Below are positions 1-5,767 of a DNA stretch of 16,117 nt, piece after piece. Origin of the DNA: Chitinophagaceae bacterium (lineage in GTDB: Bacteria > Bacteroidota > Bacteroidia > Chitinophagales > Chitinophagaceae); contig CANKNL010000036.1 in NCBI GenBank assembly GCA_947483345.1, forward strand, positions 1 to 16,117, written 5' to 3'. Under the pieces are notes generated by a model. That model saw only the letters and a list, made by a program, of their open reading frames with translations. It was not told where the DNA came from and ran no database searches. The translations under genes were made by a program, and so were the position numbers. The first letter of the stretch is position 1, and the number at the start of each line of letters is the position of its first letter.

Positions 1-255
1 AGAAATGATTCTATTGTTTGTTTTAATAACAGCCGATCCTGCGCCCAAATCGGTGACCTCAATAACAGTTGAATTATTCAGTAACGCTTTCCTTTTTTGT
101 TCTATAAGCGAAAAACAGGGATACGCTGTTTTATCGTTTAATACTTTTTTTACAAAATCAAATATAAAGGGAGAATGAATACCATGGCCTTTTCCGTTGG
201 AAGCAGTGAGGTAGTAATGCAGGTATTTTTTGGCTAATTGGAAACGGGTATACAA
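1..255 (-). CDS. Class I SAM-dependent methyltransferase, N-terminal part (cut by window edge)
   Basis: The minus strand has an open frame of 85 codons running off the left edge. It contains the segment TASNGKGHGIHSPFIF, followed about 45 residues later by a D-x-G-A-G-S glycine-rich turn. I recognise this as the N-terminus of a class I SAM-dependent methyltransferase common in Bacteroidota; its substrate is not known to me. There is no in-frame ATG. A TAA lies at 256-258, directly before a TTG at 253-255, so translation must start at or after that TTG. The next residues (Tyr-Thr-Arg-Phe-Gln-Leu-Ala-Lys-Lys-Tyr) look like a natural N-terminus, so TTG is the probable start. The stop and the TTG both lie at the edge of a heptamer repeat. 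The gene is last in the thyA-folA-methyltransferase run, about 28 bp after folA. Confidence is good for the coding call, moderate for family and start. Confidence 0.72.
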   Translation of the reverse strand, partial: MYTRFQLAKKYLHYYLTASNGKGHGIHSPFIFDFVKKVLNDKTAYPCFSLIEQKRKALLNNSTVIEVTDLGAGSAVIKTNNRIIS

Positions 256-288
256 TTATGAGTTATGAATTATGAGTTATGAATTATG
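254..288. repeat. Tandem heptamer tract, AATTATG/AGTTATG, five copies
   Basis: Five consecutive 7-bp units alternate AATTATG and AGTTATG from 254 to 288, followed by a degenerate unit AATTGTT. The tract contains the folA stop codon (284-286, minus strand) and the TTG start region of the next gene. It therefore forms the whole gene boundary. On the minus strand it has TAA stops at close spacing. Confidence 0.85.
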
Positions 289-781
289 AATTGTTAATCC
301 TTTGCCAGATTTGAAATGAATAGGCAAACGCATGTTTTTCATCGGCCAAAAAATCCTGGTTTGAGGTTAACTGCCATGTCGCTTCATCTATTACCGGAAA
401 AAATGTGTCGCCTTCAATAGCTGCATGCACACGGGTTAAGTATATTTCATCAGCCATGTTCATAGCCTGATTGTATATTTCGCCTCCGCCAATGATAAAT
501 ATTTTTTTACAATTTGTATCCGCTGCTTTTATCAAGGCATCATTCAAATCCATTGCCATAATTACGCCATCGGCATGCCAGCTTGTTTGTCTTGAAATAA
601 CAATATTGATCCTGCCGGGTAGAGGCTTATTGACTGCCTCAAATGTTTTACGGCCCATGATAACCGGCAGACCCCAAGTTGTATTTTTAAAAAATTTTAA
701 ATCATTGGGTAAATGCCAGAGTAACTGATTGTTTTTACCAATTGAATTATTTTCAGAAGCGGCAACTATTAGTGAGACCAT
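284..781 (-). CDS. folA: Dihydrofolate reductase
   Basis: This encodes the NADPH-dependent reduction of 7,8-dihydrofolate to tetrahydrofolate, which regenerates the cofactor oxidised by thymidylate synthase. The 165-residue length fits bacterial chromosomal DHFR. Visible motifs: the N-terminal strand SLIVAAS; LWHLPNDLKFFK (21-32) with the active-site acid Asp27; MGRKTFE (42-48) for NADPH and substrate; the IIGGGEIY loop (96-103); and Thr116 in YLTRVH. It lies 88 bp downstream of thyA on the same strand, and the two are probably co-transcribed, a common pairing since ThyA produces the dihydrofolate that FolA recycles. A TACTTTTG box on the minus strand (812-805) could also give it its own promoter. 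The ATG at 781-779 is the natural start because the conserved first strand begins directly after it. The stop lies inside a heptamer repeat. Confidence 0.97.
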   Translation of the reverse strand: MVSLIVAASENNSIGKNNQLLWHLPNDLKFFKNTTWGLPVIMGRKTFEAVNKPLPGRINIVISRQTSWHADGVIMAMDLNDALIKAADTNCKKIFIIGGGEIYNQAMNMADEIYLTRVHAAIEGDTFFPVIDEATWQLTSNQDFLADEKHAFAYSFQIWQRINNS

Positions 782-796
782 ATTGAAAGTTAATAG

Positions 797-854
797 TAAA
801 AAATCAAAAGTAAAAATAAGGCACTAAAGTCCGCTGGCAACTTTTGATTTTTTA
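797..854. repeat. AT-rich inverted repeat in the thyA-folA spacer
   Basis: The arm TAAAAAATCAAAAGT (797-811) is the exact reverse complement of ACTTTTGATTTTTTA (840-854), a 15-bp perfect stem around a 28-nt loop. On the minus strand the distal arm ends in a T run, so it may work as a weak terminator or a processing hairpin between thyA and folA. Confidence 0.6.
805..812 (-). promoter_or_regulatory. Candidate -7 box TACTTTTG upstream of folA
   Basis: The minus strand reads TACTTTTG, a full match to the Bacteroidota -7 consensus TAnnTTTG, 23 nt before the folA ATG. It overlaps one arm of the inverted repeat at 797-854, so it may be coincidental. Confidence 0.35.
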
Positions 855-869
855 ATTTTTAATTTTTAA
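849..869. repeat. Tandem heptamer tract, TTTTTAA, three copies
   Basis: There are three perfect copies of the 7-mer TTTTTAA at 849-855, 856-862 and 863-869. The tract abuts the thyA stop codon (870-872, minus strand) and overlaps the end of the inverted repeat. Confidence 0.7.
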
Positions 870-1697
870 TTAAATAGCCACCGGTGCTTTAATGGCAGGG
901 TGCGATTCGTAATTCAGTAACTCAAAATCCTCAAACTTAAAATTAAAAATATCTTTTACCGCTGTATTGATCTTCATTTGAGGCAACAGAAACGGCGTTC
1001 TGGATAATTGCAGATCAGCCTGTTCAAAATGATTGTTGTACAAATGTACATCCCCAAATGAATGTACAAATTCACCTGGTTCCATATCGCAAACCTGTGC
1101 AATCATCATGGTTAATAACGCATAAGAAGCGATATTGAATGGCACACCCAAAAATACATCTGCCGAACGCTGGTATAATTGACAGGAGAGGCTGCCTTTA
1201 ACTCCCCTCTCCTTTTGGAGAGAAGTTGGGGGTGAGGTGTAAAATTGAAATAAACAATGACAGGGCATCAATTTCATCTTGGGTAAATCAGAAACATTCC
1301 AGGCGCTGATGATCATACGCCTGCTGTCGGGATTTGTTTTTAACTGATGAATAAGATCCTTTACCTGGTCCACTTCAATACCATCAGCCCCAGCCCAACT
1401 GCGCCATTGTTTGCCATATACCGGACCCAGGTCTCCATTGTCATCGGCCCATTCGTCCCATATTTTTACATTGTGTTCCTTTAAATAACCAATATTGGTA
1501 TCGCCCTGCAAAAACCAAAGTAGTTCGTAAATGATGCTTTTTAGATGACATTTTTTAGTGGTCACCAACGGAAACCCATCCGCAAGGTTAAAGCGCATCT
1601 GGTAGCCAAAAACACTACGTGTTCCGGTTCCGGTACGGTCGCTTTTGTCGGCACCGGTTTCAATAATATGTTTAACAAGGTCTAAATATTGCTGCAT
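870..1697 (-). CDS. thyA: Thymidylate synthase with a repeat-derived 11-residue insertion
   Basis: This makes dTMP from dUMP using methylene-tetrahydrofolate as carbon and hydride donor, in the cytoplasm. Key parts are visible: DRTGTGT (20-26), the catalytic Cys146 in PCH (145-147), RRM (126-128), YQRSADVFLGVPFNIASYALL (175-195, with Arg177 and Asn188) and GDVHLYNNH (215-223). The protein has 275 residues against 264 in E. coli. The excess is in one place: between the strands FQFY (150-153) and LSCQLYQRS, where E. coli has five residues, this protein has sixteen (154-169). The DNA there is a small palindrome that recurs elsewhere in the window (see the repeat at 1202-1238). The frame stays open and all catalytic residues are present, so I expect a functional enzyme with a longer surface turn. 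TTAATTTGCAG lies just before the ATG on the minus strand. It is divergent from mnmA. Confidence 0.97.
   Translation of the reverse strand: MQQYLDLVKHIIETGADKSDRTGTGTRSVFGYQMRFNLADGFPLVTTKKCHLKSIIYELLWFLQGDTNIGYLKEHNVKIWDEWADDNGDLGPVYGKQWRSWAGADGIEVDQVKDLIHQLKTNPDSRRMIISAWNVSDLPKMKLMPCHCLFQFYTSPPTSLQKERGVKGSLSCQLYQRSADVFLGVPFNIASYALLTMMIAQVCDMEPGEFVHSFGDVHLYNNHFEQADLQLSRTPFLLPQMKINTAVKDIFNFKFEDFELLNYESHPAIKAPVAI
1202..1238. repeat. Palindromic repeat inserted in frame inside thyA
   Basis: The plus strand carries CCCCTCTCC-TTTT-GGAGAG (1204-1222) followed by AAGTTGGGGGTGAGGT (1223-1238). This matches the copy at 1869-1901 almost base for base, and the reverse complement of the copy at 6046-6077. 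The hairpin has a 6-bp core stem (1207-1212 with 1217-1222) and a TTTT loop. Read in the thyA frame it gives TSPPTSLQKERGV, which other thymidylate synthases lack. Confidence 0.85.
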
Positions 1698-1699
1698 GG

Positions 1700-1710
1700 C
1701 TGCAAATTAA
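1700..1710 (-). promoter_or_regulatory. Candidate -7 box TTAATTTGCAG directly ahead of thyA
   Basis: On the minus strand TTAATTTG (1710-1703) matches TAnnTTTG at seven of eight positions and carries the CAG extension seen at three other promoters here. Only five nt separate it from the thyA ATG, so initiation here would give an almost leaderless mRNA. Confidence 0.4.
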
Positions 1711-1738
1711 GTCAAAAGTCAAAAGGCAAAAGGCAAAA
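1711..1738. repeat. Tandem heptamer tract, GTCAAAA/GGCAAAA, four copies
   Basis: Four consecutive 7-bp units read GTCAAAA, GTCAAAA, GGCAAAA, GGCAAAA. On the minus strand each unit presents TTTTG, and the tract lies immediately upstream of the thyA -7 box. Copy number would therefore change what sits in the -33 region. Confidence 0.85.
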
Positions 1739-1812
1739 GTTATCAAGAGCCCGTTAATTCAAAATTTCCCAAAACCACAAATCGTTAACAACAAACCCTA
1801 AACCGTTCTTTG

Positions 1813-1820
1813 TATCTTTG
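1813..1820 (+). promoter_or_regulatory. Likely mnmA promoter, -7 box TATCTTTG
   Basis: TATCTTTG is a full match to TAnnTTTG and is followed by CTG. Transcription would start near 1825, giving a leader of about 75-80 nt that contains the palindrome at 1869-1890. I do not see a clear -33 TTTG at the usual distance. Confidence 0.6.
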
Positions 1821-1868
1821 CTGTGTAACAAAAAAATATACCATTCTTCAAAGTTTGAGGTGCAAAAG

Positions 1869-1901
1869 CCCCTCTCCTTTTGGAGAGGGGTTGGGGTAGG
1901 T
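1869..1901. repeat. Palindromic repeat in the mnmA 5' leader
   Basis: There is a perfect 9-bp stem, CCCCTCTCC (1869-1877) and GGAGAGGGG (1882-1890), with a TTTT loop, followed by TTGGGGTAGG. The hairpin ends 12 nt before the mnmA ATG. It is the best-preserved copy of the element also found inside thyA and, inverted, inside the GNAT gene. Because it lies in the presumed ribosome landing zone it may affect mnmA translation, which is an inference. Confidence 0.85.
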
Positions 1902-1902
1902 T

Positions 1903-3021
1903 ATGAGCAAGAAAGGAAAAGTTTTAATGGCCATGAGTGGCGGTATTGATAGTACTGTAGCTGCTTTAATGCTTCATAAACAAGGATATGAAGTAGTAGG
2001 CATCACTATGAAAACCTGGGATTATGCCAGCAGCGTAGGCACCACGGGTAAAAAAGAAACCGGTTGCTGTAACCTCGATAGTTTTAATGATGCCCGGCAG
2101 GCAGCCGTACAGCACGGTTTTCCACATTTTATTTTAGATATCAGGGAAGAGTTTGGAGATTTTGTGATCGAAAATTTTGTTGATGAATATATTGCCGGCC
2201 GTACACCCAATCCCTGCGTTATGTGCAACACGCATATCAAGTGGCGGGCATTGATGAAAAGAGCCGATGCCATGAATTGTGAATTTATCTCAACAGGCCA
2301 TTATGCCCAGGTGCATCAACATACAAACGGCCGGTATTTTATACGCAAGGGTATTGATGATACAAAAGATCAAAGCTATGCCCTATGGGGATTACAGCAG
2401 GATCTGCTGAGCCGTACTATTTTACCTTTGGGTACATTTCTTAAAAAAGATATCCGCCAGATGGCACATGATTTTGGCTACCCCGAACTGGCGAAAAAAA
2501 ATGAGAGCTATGAAATTTGCTTTGTACCTGATAATGATTATCGCGGGTTTTTAAAAAGGAAAGTACCAGGACTTGAGGAACGTGTTAATGGCGGCAACTT
2601 TATTGATAAAAACGGGAAAATTCTGGGCCTCCACAAAGGTTATCCATTTTATACCATTGGACAAAGAAAAGGCCTGGATATCGCTCTGGGTAAACCGGCA
2701 TTTGTAACCGAAATAATACCCGAAACAAATACCGTTGTACTTGGCGAAGAGCAAGATCTTAACCAAAATGAGATGGCCGTTTCCATGCTTAATTGGCTAA
2801 AATATGAAGGCCATTCAGATGGGATGGAAGTAGTAACCAAGATCAGATATAAAGATAAAGGTGCATTAAGTAACCTGTATACATACGAAAAAGGTATAAA
2901 TGTGCGTTTTTATGAAGATGTAAAAGGCGTTGCCCCAGGACAGAGTGCCGTTTTTTATGAAGGAGATGATGTTATTGGCGGGGGAATCATTCAACGTTCC
3001 GGGCAGCCTTTTGGTTTATAA
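1903..3021 (+). CDS. mnmA: tRNA-specific 2-thiouridylase MnmA
   Basis: It thiolates U34 in the anticodon wobble position of tRNA for Lys, Glu and Gln, using ATP to adenylate the base and a persulfide relayed from the cysteine desulfurase pathway. The 372 residues match the family. Seen in order: the PP-loop MSGGIDST (11-18) for ATP; GCCNLDSFNDAR (54-65); GRTPNPCVMCN (99-109) with catalytic Cys105; STGHYAQV (130-137); DQSYALWGL (156-164); the second catalytic Cys206 in YEICFVPDNDYRGFL (203-217); GQRKGLDIALGKP (253-265); and a C-terminal beta-barrel part with APGQSAVFYEGDDVIGGGII (344-363). The ATG at 1903 is preceded by a stable G/C hairpin and no Shine-Dalgarno. It is divergent from thyA, with a TATCTTTG promoter box between the two. 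Confidence 0.97.
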   Translation: MSKKGKVLMAMSGGIDSTVAALMLHKQGYEVVGITMKTWDYASSVGTTGKKETGCCNLDSFNDARQAAVQHGFPHFILDIREEFGDFVIENFVDEYIAGRTPNPCVMCNTHIKWRALMKRADAMNCEFISTGHYAQVHQHTNGRYFIRKGIDDTKDQSYALWGLQQDLLSRTILPLGTFLKKDIRQMAHDFGYPELAKKNESYEICFVPDNDYRGFLKRKVPGLEERVNGGNFIDKNGKILGLHKGYPFYTIGQRKGLDIALGKPAFVTEIIPETNTVVLGEEQDLNQNEMAVSMLNWLKYEGHSDGMEVVTKIRYKDKGALSNLYTYEKGINVRFYEDVKGVAPGQSAVFYEGDDVIGGGIIQRSGQPFGL

Positions 3022-3028
3022 TTGTATC

Positions 3029-3036
3029 TATATTTG
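3029..3036 (+). promoter_or_regulatory. Possible -7 box TATATTTG ahead of the lipoprotein gene
   Basis: TATATTTG matches TAnnTTTG and would put the start of transcription about 10 nt before the ATG at 3053. The spacer after mnmA is only 31 bp, so read-through from mnmA is equally possible. Confidence 0.35.
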
Positions 3037-3052
3037 TATTATATTTTAACTT

Positions 3053-3790
3053 ATGAGAAAATTATTTTTTTTATTACTCATTACGTCTTCAGTCATTTTT
3101 AATGCCTGTAAAAAAACGACCGATGTCATCGACACGGCAACGGTTAAAGAATATTACCCTTTACTGGTAGGTAAATACATTTCTTATGATTTGGATTCTA
3201 CTATTTTTATCAATTTTGGAACAAAAGATACCGTTATCAAATACCAGGTTAAACATCAGATCGATGCTTTAATTACTGATAATATAGGAAGACCGGCATA
3301 TCGTATAACACGATATATACGCAAAACTGCAGCTAATTCATGGGTGCCTGATAATACCTTTATGGCCGTTCCAACCGACTTTGCTATTGAGTTTATAGAA
3401 AATAATATGCGCTTTTTAAAATTAAAAGGACCGATCAGAAATAGCATTAACTGGAAGGGCAACTCGTATATTGATACGTACTCCTTAAACTCTGTTGTTA
3501 AATACTTAGACAACTGGGATTATACTTACGACAGTGTGAATGTAAAACAAACTTGGGGTGGCTTTACACTCGACAGCACGCTTAAAGTATCACAGCGTGA
3601 TGAAATTATTGGCAATCCTGCCGACCCCAATTCTTACAGCGAAATAAATTTTGGTGCCGAAAAATATGCGAAAGGTCTTGGACTTATTTATCACCATTTT
3701 TTACATATAGAATATCAACCCCCCACACCAGGCCGCAGTGGCTACAGGCTTGGTTATGGCGTAAAGATGACGATGATTGACCACAATTAA
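3053..3790 (+). CDS. Uncharacterised lipoprotein
   Basis: The product has 245 residues. It starts with MRKLFFLLLITSSVIFNACKK: two basic residues, a hydrophobic core and a lipobox ending at Cys19, so it is expected to be lipidated and anchored at a membrane, probably facing the periplasm or cell surface. The mature part is rich in Thr, Tyr, Asp and beta-branched residues (for example VKEYYPLLVGKYISYDLDS at about 31-49), which suggests beta structure. I recognise no catalytic motif. It follows mnmA by 31 bp and ends facing the DinB gene. Bacteroidota genomes hold many such single lipoproteins; I cannot give a function. Confidence 0.85.
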   Translation: MRKLFFLLLITSSVIFNACKKTTDVIDTATVKEYYPLLVGKYISYDLDSTIFINFGTKDTVIKYQVKHQIDALITDNIGRPAYRITRYIRKTAANSWVPDNTFMAVPTDFAIEFIENNMRFLKLKGPIRNSINWKGNSYIDTYSLNSVVKYLDNWDYTYDSVNVKQTWGGFTLDSTLKVSQRDEIIGNPADPNSYSEINFGAEKYAKGLGLIYHHFLHIEYQPPTPGRSGYRLGYGVKMTMIDHN

Positions 3791-3906
3791 TACGCCCAAT
3801 ACTGAGCTGTTTGTTGCACTTCAATCTGGCTCAAAATAATACCTGTAATACTAATAACACGCTTCAAAATAATATGTGTACGCCTTGTTGTTTATAGTTG
3901 AATGGC

Positions 3907-4398
3907 TCACCTCTTCCTGCTAAAAACAATAAAATCTGTTTGAGGAATTTTATCTGCACCCAATTGCCTTAACAGGGTAACCAATTGACCGCGGTGATAG
4001 CTACCATGATTGAAAAGATGCATGATGACTTCGCTAACAGGTTGCTTAAATTCTTCTTTTTTGGTATTTCTATAGGCAAACACATGCTCCAGTTGGGTAT
4101 TAGTTGCAGCCCGTATCCAATCGGCCCATAGCTGACTTTGTTTTGCCAGATGTAAAGTTAATTCAGGAAAACTGCCAGCGAATTTTTCACTTTGAAGATC
4201 CAGATGCTCAACCAGTTTTAACCGCTGCCACCAGGCTTCTTCGGCCAGCCACATATGTTGCAGCGTTTTATAAACCGACGAAAAACTACTGGCTATTTCT
4301 CTGTTAATTTCTTCATCACTTAACTTATTAATCCTGTCAAGTAATTGTTTAGTTGCCCAAATATTATAATCGGCGTATTGTTGCAACAGTTCTTTCAT
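3907..4398 (-). CDS. DinB-family four-helix metalloprotein
   Basis: From the ATG at 4398 the product is 163 residues, starting MKELLQQYADYNIWATKQLL, the typical first helix of the DinB/YfiT fold. The three metal-binding histidines are visible: His48 in TLQHMW, then His131 and His135 in FNHGSYHRGQ. Such proteins bind a divalent metal; some are thiol-dependent transferases using bacillithiol or mycothiol, but this protein's substrate cannot be read from sequence. A longer frame opens at 4452, but the extra 18 residues do not look like the family and a TAACTTTG promoter box lies downstream of that ATG, so I prefer 4398. The gene is divergent from the trans-sulfuration gene and convergent with the lipoprotein gene. 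Confidence 0.9.
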   Translation of the reverse strand: MKELLQQYADYNIWATKQLLDRINKLSDEEINREIASSFSSVYKTLQHMWLAEEAWWQRLKLVEHLDLQSEKFAGSFPELTLHLAKQSQLWADWIRAATNTQLEHVFAYRNTKKEEFKQPVSEVIMHLFNHGSYHRGQLVTLLRQLGADKIPQTDFIVFSRKR

Positions 4399-4428
4399 TA
4401 TTATTTTTTTACTTTTGATAACTGATAA

Positions 4429-4436
4429 CAAAGTTA
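4429..4436 (-). promoter_or_regulatory. Likely promoter of the DinB gene, -7 box TAACTTTG
   Basis: The minus strand reads TAACTTTG, a full match to TAnnTTTG, 30 nt before the ATG at 4398. A TTTG lies 15 nt further upstream, on the short side for a -33 element. The box argues against the longer start at 4452. Confidence 0.55.
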
Positions 4437-4477
4437 CCGATTGATTAACCACAAACTTTAAACCTTAAATTTTCCAT

Positions 4478-5710
4478 ATGCCAAATAAAAAAATTCCTTT
4501 TAGCGGCTTTAGTTCTGTTGCTATTCACAGTGGGCATGACAAGGATCCCAATTATGCACACCTAACACCCATTTATGCCAGCAGTACGTATGTATTTGAC
4601 GAGGCTGAGCAGGGTATGCGAAGATTCACCGGCGAAGAGAAAGGGTATATCTATGGCCGCTGGGGAAATCCCACCATCACCGAAGCTGAAGAAAAAATTG
4701 CCGCACTGGAAAGTTATGGCATTGCAGATAAGCATGGAAATGCTATTGAATTAAAAGCCATTTTACATGCCAGTGGTATGGCGGCAATAAGTACAATGCT
4801 GATAGGTACTTTAAAAGCCGGGGATAAAATTTTATCCCATTATTCTTTATATGGCGGCACTCAACAATTACTTGAAACAGTTTTACCCCCCCTTGGGATT
4901 GAAGTGATCATTGTTGATTTGAGAGATCTAAATGCCGCAGCCAATGCGCTACAAGCCGATGATAAAATAAAAATGCTGTACCTGGAAACACCCGCCAATC
5001 CTACCATACAGTGTGTTGATATAGATGAGTTAACCATATTAGCAAAAGCTTATAACTTAATTGTGGCGGTGGATAATACATTTGCCACACCCTATTTACA
5101 ACAACCCTTTCAATTTGGTGTTGACTATATCATTCACAGTACTACCAAATTTTTAAACGGCCATGGTACAGCTATTGGCGGCGTATTAATTGGCAAAGAT
5201 GTGGCACACATGAATGGACACATGACTAAACTGCATCGCCTGCTTGGTGGTAACAGTAATCCCTTTGATGCCTATTTACTTACGCAGGGGATGAAAACCC
5301 TGGAAGTACGCATGGAGCGTCATTGTCACAATGCCATGGAAATTGCCGGTTTTTTAGAACAACATCGGGCTATAAAAAAAGTGAATTATTTAGGTCTTCC
5401 ATCACACCCTGATTTCAATACCGCAGCAAAACAAATGAAGCATCCCGGAGCCATGTTAAGTTTTGAAATGGCAGGCGGACTTGATGCAGCAAAAAAATTC
5501 ATAGACAAATTACAGATGTGCATCCGTGCTGTTTCATTAGGCACATGCGATACTTTATTGTGTCACCCTGCTAGTATGACGCATTTCAGCGTGCCGAAAG
5601 AAAAAAGGGAGCAGTATGGCATTACAGACGGCTTGATACGCATGAGCGTGGGAATAGAAAATGTGCAGGATATTATTATGGACCTGGACAGCAGCCTGAG
5701 CCCCTCCTAA
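4478..5710 (+). CDS. PLP-dependent trans-sulfuration enzyme (Cys/Met metabolism family)
   Basis: This is a fold type I PLP enzyme of the family that includes cystathionine gamma-synthase, cystathionine lyases, methionine gamma-lyase and O-acetylhomoserine sulfhydrylase. Visible features: TPIYASSTYVF (30-40); YGRWGNPT (59-66), with the Tyr and Arg that reach the PLP of the neighbouring subunit; SGMAA (99-103); ETPANPT (170-176); Asp199 in VAVDNTF; and the Schiff-base Lys224 in HSTTKFLNGHG. Typical methionine gamma-lyases have a Cys in LYGCT; here the segment is LYGGT (124-128), which argues against that assignment without settling it. I therefore leave the reaction open. The C-terminus is odd: after IIMDLDSS it ends LSPS, and the stop codon lies in a G/C hairpin repeat (5700-5742), so the original tail may have been replaced. 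Confidence 0.93.
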   Translation: MPNKKIPFSGFSSVAIHSGHDKDPNYAHLTPIYASSTYVFDEAEQGMRRFTGEEKGYIYGRWGNPTITEAEEKIAALESYGIADKHGNAIELKAILHASGMAAISTMLIGTLKAGDKILSHYSLYGGTQQLLETVLPPLGIEVIIVDLRDLNAAANALQADDKIKMLYLETPANPTIQCVDIDELTILAKAYNLIVAVDNTFATPYLQQPFQFGVDYIIHSTTKFLNGHGTAIGGVLIGKDVAHMNGHMTKLHRLLGGNSNPFDAYLLTQGMKTLEVRMERHCHNAMEIAGFLEQHRAIKKVNYLGLPSHPDFNTAAKQMKHPGAMLSFEMAGGLDAAKKFIDKLQMCIRAVSLGTCDTLLCHPASMTHFSVPKEKREQYGITDGLIRMSVGIENVQDIIMDLDSSLSPS

Positions 5711-5742
5711 ATCCTCCCCCAAGGGGAGGTCTTTGAAAGAGA
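5700..5742. repeat. G/C hairpin repeat at the end of the trans-sulfuration gene
   Basis: The stretch GCCCCTCCTAAATCCTCCCC, a CAA loop, then GGGGAGG TCTTTGAAAGAGAA forms a 7-bp stem (5713-5719 with 5723-5729). It includes the TAA stop of the gene. The string TCTTTGAAAG recurs at 5819-5828, next to a second G/C hairpin, so the two belong to related elements. No T run follows the stem, so it is not a typical intrinsic terminator. Confidence 0.7.
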
Positions 5743-5767
5743 ATAATAATTTAATGAATCTATATTT

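Noticed and set aside
870..1697. Frameshift or pseudogene status for thyA because of the odd TSPPTSLQKERG segment
   Set aside because: The frame is intact, all catalytic residues are present and the length excess equals the insert exactly; insertion explains it better.
4399..4452. An 18-residue N-terminal extension of the DinB protein from an upstream ATG
   Set aside because: The extra residues do not fit the family, and a full-match TAACTTTG promoter box (4436-4429) lies downstream of that ATG.
4478..5710. Assignment as methionine gamma-lyase
   Set aside because: The LYGCT cysteine typical of that enzyme is Gly here, and other members of the family fit equally well.
5700..5742. Intrinsic terminator for the trans-sulfuration gene
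   Set aside because: The hairpin is not followed by a T run and the sequence matches the dispersed repeat type better.
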